Source of the DNA: JAFDWR01 sp038216655
Lineage (GTDB): Bacteria; Armatimonadota; Fimbriimonadia; Fimbriimonadales; Fimbriimonadaceae
Assembly (NCBI GenBank): GCA_038216655.1
Contig: JBBQPZ010000009.1
Coordinates: 1-64,000, forward strand
DNA: 64,000 nucleotides
Direction of reading: 5' to 3'
Shown: piece by piece, positions 40,927 through 49,719 of the stretch
How positions within the stretch are numbered: the stretch's first letter is position 1
How the letters are laid out: every line of letters begins with the position of its first letter
Notes under the pieces: model-generated
What the model was told of the DNA's origin: nothing
What the model saw: only the letters and a program-made list of their open reading frames with translations
Databases searched by the model: none
Made by a program: the position numbers and the translations under genes

Positions 40927-42341
40927 TACGCGGCCAATGACTGTTCTCCCGGATCTTGGTCGATCCGAACGCAGTTCCGGCCCGCATGCTTGGCCGCGTA
41001 CATCGCCCAGTCGGCTCGTACGACGAGCTCGCGCGAAGTTCGCTCGCCTTGGTGCGTGGCGACCCCAAAGCTCGCCGTGACGGTTCGGAACATCCAGGGC
41101 GCGCCCTCGAGCGCCGCCCGCAATTCCTCCGCGCATTCGGAAGCTCGCTCGCAATCCGAGTCCGGCAGGATCACGGCGAACTCTTCCCCACCGTAGCGAG
41201 CCACGTGTCCCCGGTTCCCCACGACGCGTACCGCGATTCGGGCCACGGACAGCAACACGTCGTCGCCCGCCGCGTGGCCGAACTCGTCGTTGTACGATTT
41301 GAAAGTGTCGACGTCGAAGATGATCACCGACACCGGATCGGCAGAAGTTGACGTCAGGGCTCGGGTCAGCTCGTCTTGGAAGTGCCGGTGGTTCAGAAGT
41401 CCCGTCAGGCCGTCCGTCCCGACCAAGTGGTTGAGCTGCGCGTTGGCGATTTCGAGAACGGACTTCTGGCGCGAGAGATCACCGGCATAGCTGGTGACCT
41501 GGCCCAGAAGTTGGTCGATCCTCTCCTTCGCTTGGCGCATCTCGCTGATGTCGTTGTTCGCACTAATCGCGCCGACCACTTCGCCCGCACGGTTGTGAAG
41601 GGGATCGATGTTGCCAACGAACGACTTCTCGCCCGCGCCGAGTTCGAGGCTCCACTCCGCCTCCTCGACCTTCGTTCCACGTAGCGCGGATTCGACGAGG
41701 CCGCGGCTCCAGAAGGTCTGTCCGAAGATCTCCCACAAAGGTCGTTGAACAGCCTGATGGCCAGGGATGCCGAACGTCTGCTCGGCCGCCCGGTTCCACT
41801 CGTGGACCAGCCCGTCGGCATCGAAGGTGAAGCAGGCTACGGGGATCTGATTGAACAGAATCTCAAATCGGCGCAAGGCGTACTGCAGATTTTCGTTGGC
41901 GTAGCTGAGCGAGTCGCTCAGTCGCTCCAATTCAAGATTGCGCTCGCAACATGCGGCTTTGGCCGCCAGCATGCGTGTCCCCAGCGCAAGCCGCGTTCGC
42001 ATGATGTCGGGATCTAGAGGCAAAGAAATGACGTCGTCGGCACCCTCTTCCATCCGATGCCCGATTTCACCCGCTTCGCATACTTCAAGGAAATAGGTGA
42101 GGGGCGTCGTAACATTCCCCAAGGAGGTGCGCAAGTCCTGGGGCGTCCCTCCGCCCAGAGAAGTGCCCACGACGACAAAGCCAAAGGTTGTTTGCCGGTG
42201 TTTGACTACCGCTTTGTCGACCGAATCGGCTTCGGCGACGGGGTGTCCGCATGACCGGATCAGACTGGCCATGAGTGTTCGAAATCCCGGGTTTGACTCA
42301 ACGATAAGCACTCCCGGTCTGTTCAAGTGTTCCTCACGCAT
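40926..42341 (-). CDS. Receiver-PAS-GGDEF diguanylate cyclase
   Basis: 471 residues. N-terminal receiver-like domain (about 8-125) lacks the usual pocket: VLIVESN replaces the DD pair and VVVGTSLGG occupies the phospho-Asp site. Then a coiled linker, a PAS domain (about 165-290) and GGDEF (about 305-465) with active-site RYGGEEFAVILPD, and metal-binding FDVDTFKSYND, both intact. The inhibitory RxxD site is not evident. It should make c-di-GMP. The start at 42341 follows a G-rich stretch; a GTG/ATG upstream is possible. Confidence 0.88.
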   Translation of the reverse strand: MREEHLNRPGVLIVESNPGFRTLMASLIRSCGHPVAEADSVDKAVVKHRQTTFGFVVVGTSLGGGTPQDLRTSLGNVTTPLTYFLEVCEAGEIGHRMEEGADDVISLPLDPDIMRTRLALGTRMLAAKAACCERNLELERLSDSLSYANENLQYALRRFEILFNQIPVACFTFDADGLVHEWNRAAEQTFGIPGHQAVQRPLWEIFGQTFWSRGLVESALRGTKVEEAEWSLELGAGEKSFVGNIDPLHNRAGEVVGAISANNDISEMRQAKERIDQLLGQVTSYAGDLSRQKSVLEIANAQLNHLVGTDGLTGLLNHRHFQDELTRALTSTSADPVSVIIFDVDTFKSYNDEFGHAAGDDVLLSVARIAVRVVGNRGHVARYGGEEFAVILPDSDCERASECAEELRAALEGAPWMFRTVTASFGVATHQGERTSRELVVRADWAMYAAKHAGRNCVRIDQDPGEQSLAA

Positions 42342-42480
42342 GCAAAACCCCGCGACCTCCACAGTCGCCTTTATAGTTTCGGGATGTTGAGGCCGCAGAC
42401 TCAGCCTCCGCGCGTGAATTTCCTAGGCTCCCTAGAGTCTCGTGGCTTCATCGACCGCCCGGTGCCGAAATAGCACCGGG

Positions 42481-42888
42481 TCATTGAGCCTGCAATTCCT
42501 GGGCAAGCACCTTGACGCATTCGGCGATTTGGTCGCGGATCTCGCGCACCTGCTCGATCGGCTGGCCCGCCGGATCGTCGAGTCCCCAATCCTCGGTCAC
42601 AAGAAACTTGGCCGGGCAAGCGGCGGCGTCCACCCCGCACCCCATCGAGACAATTCTGCCCGCGAGGCCATTTCTTGGGTCAACGCCTTAGGGTGGTGTT
42701 CGGCCAAGGAGAGCCCGATCTCCTCAAGCGCGGCGGCGGCCATCGAGTTGATCGAGCCGCCTCCCAACGTACCGGCGGACTCCACGCTCACCGACAGCCC
42801 ACGTTGCGGCGGCTTCATGGCGCAGCAATGCCTCGGCCATCTGCGACCGCCCCGCGTTGTGCACGCAAACAAAAAGAACTCTTTCCAT
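42481..42888 (-). pseudogene. arsC: Arsenate reductase (ArsC), frameshifted
   Basis: The three minus-strand frames together give a complete ArsC of the low-molecular-weight phosphatase type: MERVLFVCVHNAGRSQMAEALLRHEA (CX5R loop), then after a shift near 42805 SVSVESAGTLGGGSIN..EEIGLSLAEHHPKALTQEM, then after a second shift near 42655 IVSMGCGVDAAACPAKFLVTEDWGLDDPAGQ..VLAQELQAQ to a TGA at 42481. Conserved cysteines and the DP motif are present. Two frameshifts of opposite sense leave the total length near 136 codons. A dead gene or sequencing error. Confidence 0.85.
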
Positions 42889-43157
42889 CGCTCGAAACTC
42901 CTGATCAAACCCCGATCGACGGCCCGACCTCAATTGCGAATTTGGGCAATCAATGGGTGCCCGCGAAATCGCCAATCAAAGAGATCGCAAAGCAAGCCGA
43001 CGATAGGGAGGCAATCCACGCCTTCACTTTACTTCGATGGTCATCGAAATATAGTTCGACAGTTTGTTAAAACAGTGTTGCGAAAACAGCCGTAAGGAGT
43101 CTGAATTACCCGTAACCCTCGAACCATCCCGCAGGTTTGCCGGGTCAGCAATGTGAA

Positions 43158-43688
43158 ATGCAATTGATCCATCCGGGTTACCGTCTGATCGCCATCGCCA
43201 TCGGAGGACTGAGCCTTGCTACTTCCGCCTCCGCCCTGTCGATCACCTACAACATGACGGGCATCACTTGGGTCAACGACACCATGAGCGGACTGCCGAT
43301 GGTCGAGACCCACGTGACCACCGGTCAGTTCGTGTTCAATTGCAACGCGGGAGATTTCGCGAACGGCTCGGAAACCATTCTCTCTCTCGATTCGCCGTTC
43401 CATCCCTTTTCCCCAGCCTTCATCACGCAGGTGGGGAGTACGGGACTGACGATCACCGATCCTGGGAACACTCAGAACCTGACTTACGACGTCGCCATGA
43501 ACTTCTCCCTCTCGCCGAGCGGCGGCACAATCACCGGCGGGACCTACGACATCACCGGCGTCAACGCGTTCTTCCAGGGTGAGTTTCTCGGCCACATCAC
43601 CGCCGGAGTGATCACGCCTGTCCCCGAACCCACCACTCTAGGCGCACTCGCGATGGGTGCCTTGCTACTCCGCTGGCGTCGTCGCTGA
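43158..43688 (+). CDS. PEP-CTERM secreted protein
   Basis: 176 residues: signal peptide ending near SASA, a Thr/Ser/Gly-rich beta domain, and a C-terminal sorting signal VPEPTTLGALAMGALLLRWRRR (PEP, hydrophobic helix, Arg tail). PEP-CTERM proteins are processed by exosortase and often become part of the surface or exopolysaccharide matrix. No exosortase or glycan-assembly genes are in the window. A single cysteine is present in the middle. The start at 43158 has a weak ribosome-binding site. Confidence 0.88.
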   Translation: MQLIHPGYRLIAIAIGGLSLATSASALSITYNMTGITWVNDTMSGLPMVETHVTTGQFVFNCNAGDFANGSETILSLDSPFHPFSPAFITQVGSTGLTITDPGNTQNLTYDVAMNFSLSPSGGTITGGTYDITGVNAFFQGEFLGHITAGVITPVPEPTTLGALAMGALLLRWRRR

Positions 43689-43714
43689 TCGGAACTCCGC
43701 TGTATGATGCGGAC

Positions 43715-44734
43715 ATGCCCGCATGGTTGCACGTTCTTGGAAAGAAGAGGCTGGGTTTCCGTTACGCCTTGCCAATGATCTCCGCTTTCGGCATGGCGGC
43801 ATGCGGCGGACCCGTGGAGCAATCGCCGCTGCGCGTTATCGTCAAGGTTGCCCTTCCAGATTCGGCGACTCGATTCGACTACCAGAGCATCGACGCGACC
43901 ACCGGCAGGCTATATCTGTCGCATATGGGTGCGGGCAAACTGATCGTGTTCGACACCAAGTCGAACTCGGTGCTCGCCAATCTCGGTGGATTCAAGACCG
44001 TCACCGGCACGCTCGCCGTGCCCGAGGAAGGCAAGTACTACGCCTCGGCGGCCGGGACGCATGAGGTCGTGGTGAGTGACCTTAAGACCAACGCCGTGCT
44101 CGCGCGTTGCCCCGGCGCGCAGTTCCCGGACGGGATCACCTATGTGCCGAGGGAGCACCGCATCTTCGTCTCGGATGAGTCTGGGGGGATCGACCTGGTC
44201 ATCGACGCGCGGGCGAACAAGGTGCTCGCCCGGATCGAACTTGGAGGAGAAGCCGGTAACTCCCATTTCGACGCGAAGACCGATCGCGTGTGGGTCGCCG
44301 TGCAGAGCAGGAACGAGATGGTCGCGATCGATCCGCACTCCCTGAAGATCTCCGGCCACTTCCCCCTCGCCGGCAGCGACCACCCGCACGGATTCACCCT
44401 CGATTCGGATGCGGGAATTGCCTACATCTCGTGCGAGGGAAATAACAAGCTGCTGGTCGCTGACATTCGCACAATGAAAGTTCGCCAGAGCTTCGATGTC
44501 ACGAATGGACCGGATGTGCTCGCGCTCGATGAGAAGCTCGGTCGCGTCTACGTCGCCTGCGAGGGCGGGGCGGTGGAGGTCTTCAAGATCGGCAGGGATG
44601 GCCTGAGTCGACTGGGCAAGTTCGAAGCCCCCGCCGCGCATACGATTGCGGTCGATCCGACAACCCACCGTGTATATCTGGCGCTCAAAAGCGTTGATGG
44701 AAAGCCCATGATGTGGGTTCTGGAGCCTAAATGA
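43715..44734 (+). CDS. Lipoprotein beta-propeller (YVTN-type)
   Basis: 339 residues with a signal/lipobox segment (MISAFGMAACGG, C near residue 30) and repeats of the surface-layer YVTN/NHL type: RLYLSHMGAGKLIVFDTKSNSVLANL, DLKTNAVLARCPG, RIFVSDESGGIDLVIDARANKVLARI, RVWVAVQSRNEMVAIDP, AYISCEGNNKLLVADIRTMK, RVYVACEGGAVEVFKIG, all typical of a seven-bladed propeller. Likely a binding or surface protein. It ends with an ATG-overlap into the next gene. Confidence 0.85.
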   Translation: MPAWLHVLGKKRLGFRYALPMISAFGMAACGGPVEQSPLRVIVKVALPDSATRFDYQSIDATTGRLYLSHMGAGKLIVFDTKSNSVLANLGGFKTVTGTLAVPEEGKYYASAAGTHEVVVSDLKTNAVLARCPGAQFPDGITYVPREHRIFVSDESGGIDLVIDARANKVLARIELGGEAGNSHFDAKTDRVWVAVQSRNEMVAIDPHSLKISGHFPLAGSDHPHGFTLDSDAGIAYISCEGNNKLLVADIRTMKVRQSFDVTNGPDVLALDEKLGRVYVACEGGAVEVFKIGRDGLSRLGKFEAPAAHTIAVDPTTHRVYLALKSVDGKPMMWVLEPK

Positions 44735-45783
44735 CCGTTGCCCTGCTGTTCCACGGCGATCGCGAAGGTCGCGATACGATCAACCTTGACGACCATCGCC
44801 TGAGTAAAGTTGCCGCCGGAATGCGAGGGGTGGGTCTGGAGCCCGTCCCCGCCGTCTACAACGACGACTTCGCGGACGAGGTCCGTGATCAACTTCTCGG
44901 CGTGGACGGCGTGCTCGTCTGGGTCAATCCGATTGAGGGCACGCGCGATCGCACCAAGCTCGACGCCATGCTCAAGGAGGTCGCCGACTCGGGCGTATTC
45001 GTCAGCGCGCATCCCGACACGATCCAACGAATGGGGACCAAACAGGTGCTTTTCGACACGCGCGAGATGGAGTGGGGCTCCGACGTCCGCGTCTACCTTA
45101 GCTTGACTGAGCTGGAAGAAGGGCTCAAGACCAGCCTGTCCGACGGGAAACCGCGTGTGCTGAAGCAGTATCGCGGCCATAGCGGGCATGGAATCTGGAA
45201 GGTCACCCCGATCCCATCCTCGAGCGATCGGGTGAAAGTCCGCCACGCCGCGCGCGGGAGCGTCGAGCAGGAGATGCCACTCGCTGAATTCGTTCAAAGC
45301 TGCGTCCCGTACTTCGCCGGCGAGGGGCGGATGTTCGATCAGGCTTATCAGGAGCGACTAACCGATGGAATGGTGCGCTGCTACCTCGTCCGAGACCGCG
45401 TCGCGGGCTTCGGTCACCAGGAGATCAACGCCCTATTCCCGGCTACAGACGCGTCCAACGATGCTCCCCAACCCGGCCCCCGCCTCTACTTCTCCGCTTC
45501 CCAGCCGGAGTTCCAGGCTCTCCGCGCGAAGATGGAGGAGGGTTGGGTCGCCGACCTCCGGCAGGTGCTCGGGCTGGAGTTAGAGGACCTGCCCTTGCTC
45601 TGGGACGCCGACTTCTTCTTCGGCCCTCTGGACGAGCGCGGTAAGGACACGCATGTCCTCTGTGAGATCAACGTCAGCTCGGTCTACCCCTTCCCCGAAG
45701 ACGCCATCCCCGCGTTCGCCGCCGCGGCCAAGGAAGTGCTAACCTTGCGAGCGTCGCGGGGGTCGTCTCCCCTTCGCGACTAG
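44731..45783 (+). CDS. Cj0069-family ATP-grasp-like protein
   Basis: 350 residues that I recognise as the Cj0069 family: NLDDHRLSKVAAGMRGVGLEPVPAVYND start, LVWVNPIEGTRDRTKLD, FVSAHPDTIQRMGTKQVLF, KPRVLKQYRGHSGHGIWKV and HVLCEINVSSVYPFPEDAIP. The family has an ATP-grasp-like fold but no established reaction. Start ATG overlaps the propeller gene's stop (ATGA). Its 3' end overlaps the opposite-strand PEP-CTERM gene by 45 bases. Confidence 0.85.
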   Translation: MTVALLFHGDREGRDTINLDDHRLSKVAAGMRGVGLEPVPAVYNDDFADEVRDQLLGVDGVLVWVNPIEGTRDRTKLDAMLKEVADSGVFVSAHPDTIQRMGTKQVLFDTREMEWGSDVRVYLSLTELEEGLKTSLSDGKPRVLKQYRGHSGHGIWKVTPIPSSSDRVKVRHAARGSVEQEMPLAEFVQSCVPYFAGEGRMFDQAYQERLTDGMVRCYLVRDRVAGFGHQEINALFPATDASNDAPQPGPRLYFSASQPEFQALRAKMEEGWVADLRQVLGLELEDLPLLWDADFFFGPLDERGKDTHVLCEINVSSVYPFPEDAIPAFAAAAKEVLTLRASRGSSPLRD

Positions 45784-46410
45784 ACCGATGAAGCCCAAGG
45801 CTAGGGCGAGCGTCGATGTCGGCTCCGGTACGAGTTCACCGGTCAACGGGAAGGTGAAGAAGTAGGTTCCGCCAGATCCGTTGTAGACGAAGTCGACGGT
45901 GTACTTGATCCGCATATAGCGGTTCGCTCCTCCCGAATAGCTGATCAGCGGGGAGATGCTCGTGAAGCCGTTGCCGTTGTTGTAGAAGTAGTTGCCCGAG
46001 CCGGTGTTGGGGAAGTTCCAACTGCAAACCGAGGCGGCAATCCCGTCAATACTCCCCGTTCCGGTGCCGGTGGTGTTGCCATTCCCGAACGCGGGACGCG
46101 TGATGCAGGCCGAGCCCGGCACGCTCATCGACATGTTGAAGGTCGGACTGTAGAGCGGGGTCTGCATCAACCGCGCGCCTTCGAGCTACAGCAAGATTCC
46201 CGCTTGAGGACCCGGCGGAAGGGTCACCTGCCAAGTCCCGGTGACGATCAACCCGCTCGGGATTGCGGTGAGCACAAGGTTGTCGTTGACGATGCCGTTC
46301 GCCTGAGTCGATGGCGTAATGGACCAGATCGCGGTGTTGTTGGCGAACTGGGCGTGGGCGCCTGTGCCGATAAGGGTCAGCAACAAGGGAGTGATTCGGG
46401 TTATTTTCAT
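45739..46410 (-). CDS. PEP-CTERM protein with in-frame amber codon
   Basis: Read through a TAG at 46186-46188, the frame encodes about 223 residues: signal peptide (MKITRITPLLLTLIGTGAHA), Ser/Thr/Gly/Asn-rich strands on both sides of the stop, and a C-terminal VPEPTSTLALALGFIGLVAKGRR sorting tail. Both halves are in the same frame and only 15 bases separate the stop from the next ATG, so this is a single interrupted gene. CAG to TAG would explain it. Possible nonsense mutation, readthrough or sequencing error. Its 3' end overlaps the convergent gene ending at 45783. Confidence 0.75.
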
Positions 46411-46450
46411 CGGAGCCTTGACGACCGCATGGACTCCGAAATAATAACGC

Positions 46451-46900
46451 CTAAATGCAATAAACCCAAATCAATGCAGGCAACCCCTCAATCGCCTCAT
46501 CCAACACCACCCGTAGCCCCGGCTCCTGTCGGCGACCGACGCCGATCAGGCTCTCAAAGCGCCGCCGAACCGACTGCCGACGGCAGTGCATCCGCCATTT
46601 GTTCAGGGCGATCCGATACAGGAAGGTCAGCTCCTCCGCCTCGCCCCGGAAGGGCGCGTCGAGCGCGGCAAAGAATGTCTCCGCCGCCAGATCCTCGGCT
46701 TCTGTCCAATTCCCGCTCAAGCGGTAGCAGAACCGATACACCCGGTCGGCGTACGCATCGTACAGCCGCCCCACCCTGTCCTGTCCGTGAATGTCGTCCA
46801 AAATGCTCCTCGGCGATACAGTTGCCCGAGTGGTCTGACTTGTTCGACAAATTCGCTTTGGTTTTCCGTCCCTATGTTCAGGCAAGGAGAATATGACCAT
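46451..46900 (-). pseudogene. ECF sigma factor, truncated
   Basis: 149 codons containing sigma-70 region 2: RLYDAYADRVYRFCYRLSGNWTEAEDLAAETFFAAL, and the link to region 4 (LRVVLDEAIEGLP). The frame then leaves ECF sequence, ending in ALIWVYCI, so region 4, needed for -35 recognition, is missing. The start is uncertain; region 2 begins about 30 codons in. No anti-sigma gene follows. It lies beside the amber-interrupted PEP-CTERM gene, and both look eroded. Confidence 0.7.
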
Positions 46901-47332
46901 CGCCGAAGAACCTTCGTATCCCTAGTCGCGGCAATCGCGGTGGTCGGAGTCGGGCTCTTCCTCTACGATTTGTACCGAACACTCAAGGACGTAAACGAAC
47001 CTCCCCCCACCGCCGCACGTTCGAAACGTCTACAGAAACTCCTTGACGACGTGGGTCTCAAGATCACCGTGCGACGCCTGATCTACTTGAATGTAGATTG
47101 CGTCGGCTACATCTTCGTCGGGACCGTCAACGAGACAAGCAAGGGACTCGCTCCCTCGGACCATGTGGGTCAGTGGTCTCTCAAGGAAATCGAAGGGATG
47201 GGGGGGGGTGTTTCGGGTAGAGAATCTACCCACCGGACAAACTCATTGGGTTTATCATCAACGACCGAGGCGAAGCCGACCAAGGATTCCCTGGCTTCAA
47301 CCGCGAATGGGAGAAGGCTCGCAGAAGCCTAG
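46874..47332 (+). CDS. Hypothetical membrane protein, possible frameshift at poly-G
   Basis: 152 residues with one TM helix (VSLVAAIAVVGVGLFLYDLY) near the N-terminus and a following domain (LLDDVGLKITVRRLIYLNVDCVGYIFVG). A run of nine G at about 47199-47207 precedes a change of character. The alternative frame after the run reads more like a protein (IYPPDKLIGFIINDRGEADQ). The 5' end overlaps the opposite-strand ECF remnant. Confidence 0.4.
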   Translation: MFRQGEYDHRRRTFVSLVAAIAVVGVGLFLYDLYRTLKDVNEPPPTAARSKRLQKLLDDVGLKITVRRLIYLNVDCVGYIFVGTVNETSKGLAPSDHVGQWSLKEIEGMGGGVSGRESTHRTNSLGLSSTTEAKPTKDSLASTANGRRLAEA

Positions 47333-47566
47333 GGCCTCCGTAAGCCCGCATCACCGCGTGACAGTTACACCCTGGACCCGAGCGTGCGAAACCCCGTGCC
47401 ACAAGGTCCGGAACTCGAGCTTCCCCGCCGGAGGCGCGTAGTACGGCAAGGAAAACGTCTGGTACGTCATCGGTCGGCCAAAGTCGCGCCGCCGCAGGTC
47501 CCCAGAAGCCAGAACTCGCCCCGTCGAACCTGCGGTTTCGGCCCGCGTTCAACCGACAATTAACCC
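47333..47566. other. Gene remnant on minus strand
   Basis: The minus strand of about 47350-47530 encodes, across two frames, segments like FWLLGTCGGATLADR and PMTYQTFSLPYYAPPAGKLEFRTLWHGVSHARVQGVTVTR, with the character of a secreted or membrane protein's C-terminal beta domain but no complete reading frame. A decayed gene is the simplest reading. Confidence 0.35.
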
Positions 47567-47962
47567 ATGGCCGTCAACGACACGCGCGAACAGGGGATTC
47601 AGATCCTCAACCAGCTCCTCGTCTACCGGCCGGAGCAGTGGCGTTATGTCGACGACCCGGACGGGGAACACTACGTGGTGGCGTCCAAAACGACCGGCAA
47701 ACTGCTGCGCCTGACGAAGTCACACGAGAAAAACGGAGGCTGCTGGCTCTACAGCGATGGTGAAGAAATCTACCGAGACCCACTGGACGCGCGCACTCTC
47801 GGCTCGCTGGAACACATGCATCAGTTCCTGACCCACTCCAACCATCACGTCCGGCTCCGCACCATCGAGAAGGCGAAGCTCGATGCCCGCAAGATGCAGG
47901 AAGAGCACGCCCGCAAGGTCGCCAATTTTAACCGAACCCGTGGGCTCACCGGCCGGCTGTAG
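47567..47962 (+). CDS. Hypothetical cytosolic protein
   Basis: 131 residues with balanced charge and a helical C-terminus (RTIEKAKLDARKMQEEHARKVANFNRTRG). WRYVDDPDGEHYVVASKTTGKLLRL and GGCWLYSDGEEIYRDP suggest a small beta domain. No signal peptide and no recognised family. It converges with the flavoenzyme on the opposite strand, with only 8 bases between. Confidence 0.6.
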   Translation: MAVNDTREQGIQILNQLLVYRPEQWRYVDDPDGEHYVVASKTTGKLLRLTKSHEKNGGCWLYSDGEEIYRDPLDARTLGSLEHMHQFLTHSNHHVRLRTIEKAKLDARKMQEEHARKVANFNRTRGLTGRL

Positions 47963-47970
47963 AGAAGCGC

Positions 47971-49719
47971 TTACGTCGGGTCGGGAACCACGTTGTCACG
48001 GTTGGGGTGCATGGAAGCAGACTCCGTAGGCACCACGAACGGCAGCAACGGGCGGGCGGGATTGTGGGAAGCGGTGATCCATCCTTCGACGATCAGCGCC
48101 TCGAGCCCCTCCATGATGTGACCGTACGCCTCCGACTGCTTGGAAAACATCCGGTTGCCCTTTGCGACCTCCATGCACATCTTCATCATCGTCTCAAGAT
48201 CCGAGGTGCGCTGCAGCGCGTTGTAAAGAAGCCAATAGACGAAGTGGATCGGCAAGATCTTGCTACCCCGACGGTACCGGTCGATCATCTCGATCTTGCC
48301 GTCCTGATAGATGGCGTGCTTCTCCTTCGTCGCCCCTTCCAATTTCAGTTTAAGCACATTGTTCTTCGCGATCTCGTAACCGGACTGGTCGCCCGAAAAC
48401 AGGTTCGTGATGAACTTGATGCTCGCCACGCGGTAGCTTGCGGCTCGGGCCAGACCGGGGTCTTCCAAGGCGAATCCACCCGCCGCAAGCCACCGGAACG
48501 CATCTTCCGCGCCAAGCGTAAAGCCCGCCGACGCCGCGATCTCGGAGCAGTACTCGCGCAGGTCGGTGAACCGGCCGTTGGCCGAGTACCAGTAGTCGGC
48601 GAACTGCATGTGGTGGCGAATCTGGTCGCGGTGCCCCTCGCTGAACTGCTCCTTGAGCCACTTGGGGTCGAGCTTCCCTTTGCGTAGCTCCAAAATCGTG
48701 TAGGCCGCCTTGCGTCCCGACGTGTGGGCAAGGGTCATCCCGGCGGAGAGGATCGGGTCGGCGAATCCGCACGAGTCGCCCGCCATGAGCCAGTTCTCAC
48801 CCGCCAGTCGCTCGGCGAGGAAATTCCAGTCCTTCATCGCCCGAATCCGACCCTCGCGCTTCGCGTCTCGGGTCAAGTGCGAGATCAGCGGCTCTGTGCG
48901 CATCGCCTCCATGTACAGTTCTTCGCTGGTCTTGCCGCTGTTCTTGAAGTACTCGCCGGGGACGACCAGGCCGATCGACGACTTGGTCTTGGAGATCGGG
49001 ATGCACCACATCCAGCCCCAACCGAGGCTCATGATCTGAATGCGGGTGCCGCCATTGCCAATCGTCACCGCCCACTCGGCATCCGTCCAGTAGTCCCAGA
49101 AGGCCAGGTTCCGTAGCTTCGTCGGAGCTTCGATCTCGATCCCCATCGCGCGCCGGATGATGCCGGTCTCGCCGGAGCAGTCGACGTAGTAATCGGCTTC
49201 GAGAACGGTCCCCTCGGGAACCGTGGGATTGTCCTCGTTGACCGACTCGAGTTCAAACCCGAGCACCTTGTCGCCGTCCAACCGCACCTTTCGGACCTGC
49301 GTCTCTTCAAGCACGGTGGTCCCCATCGAGGCGGCGTGATCGAGGAGGATCTTGTCGTAGATCGGGCGATCCACCTGCCAGGCGGTTACGGTGCGCTGCC
49401 CCTCGAACTTGGCCGGGCGAGGAGGGTCCTCGTACTTCTCCCCCGGAATGAACTCAAAATCCCAAAGCTCGTCGGTCCGCCCCCAACGGTAAGTGCCTCC
49501 GATCTTCACGGGAAAGTCGGCCGCCTCGACCTTGTCCCAAACCCCCATCTCGTCCAGAATCCGCATGATGGCCGGCAGCTGACTCTCGCCCACGTGGTCG
49601 CGCGGAAACTTCTCGCGCTCGAGGATCACGACGTTGATCGAGGGGTCGTATTTCCGAAGCAAAGCAGCCGTCGTACTTCCCGCCGGCCCGCCGCCAATGA
49701 TCGCCACATCGCATTTCAT
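47971..49719 (-). CDS. Flavin-dependent halogenase-like oxidoreductase
   Basis: 582 residues. FAD-binding Rossmann GGGPAGSTTAALLRK at the N-terminus, VGESQLPAIM, an FAD-contacting GDSCGFADPILSAGMTLAHTSGRKAA, and WGWMWCIP, which fits the WxWxIP motif of flavin-dependent halogenases. The C-terminal 240 residues are helical, as in halogenases. Halogenases chlorinate or brominate aromatic or phenolic substrates with FADH2 and O2. No carrier protein or biosynthetic cluster is adjacent, so the substrate may be free-standing. Other geranylgeranyl-reductase-like flavoenzymes share much of the pattern. ATG at 49719 follows GGGAAG. Confidence 0.72.
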   Translation of the reverse strand: MKCDVAIIGGGPAGSTTAALLRKYDPSINVVILEREKFPRDHVGESQLPAIMRILDEMGVWDKVEAADFPVKIGGTYRWGRTDELWDFEFIPGEKYEDPPRPAKFEGQRTVTAWQVDRPIYDKILLDHAASMGTTVLEETQVRKVRLDGDKVLGFELESVNEDNPTVPEGTVLEADYYVDCSGETGIIRRAMGIEIEAPTKLRNLAFWDYWTDAEWAVTIGNGGTRIQIMSLGWGWMWCIPISKTKSSIGLVVPGEYFKNSGKTSEELYMEAMRTEPLISHLTRDAKREGRIRAMKDWNFLAERLAGENWLMAGDSCGFADPILSAGMTLAHTSGRKAAYTILELRKGKLDPKWLKEQFSEGHRDQIRHHMQFADYWYSANGRFTDLREYCSEIAASAGFTLGAEDAFRWLAAGGFALEDPGLARAASYRVASIKFITNLFSGDQSGYEIAKNNVLKLKLEGATKEKHAIYQDGKIEMIDRYRRGSKILPIHFVYWLLYNALQRTSDLETMMKMCMEVAKGNRMFSKQSEAYGHIMEGLEALIVEGWITASHNPARPLLPFVVPTESASMHPNRDNVVPDPT

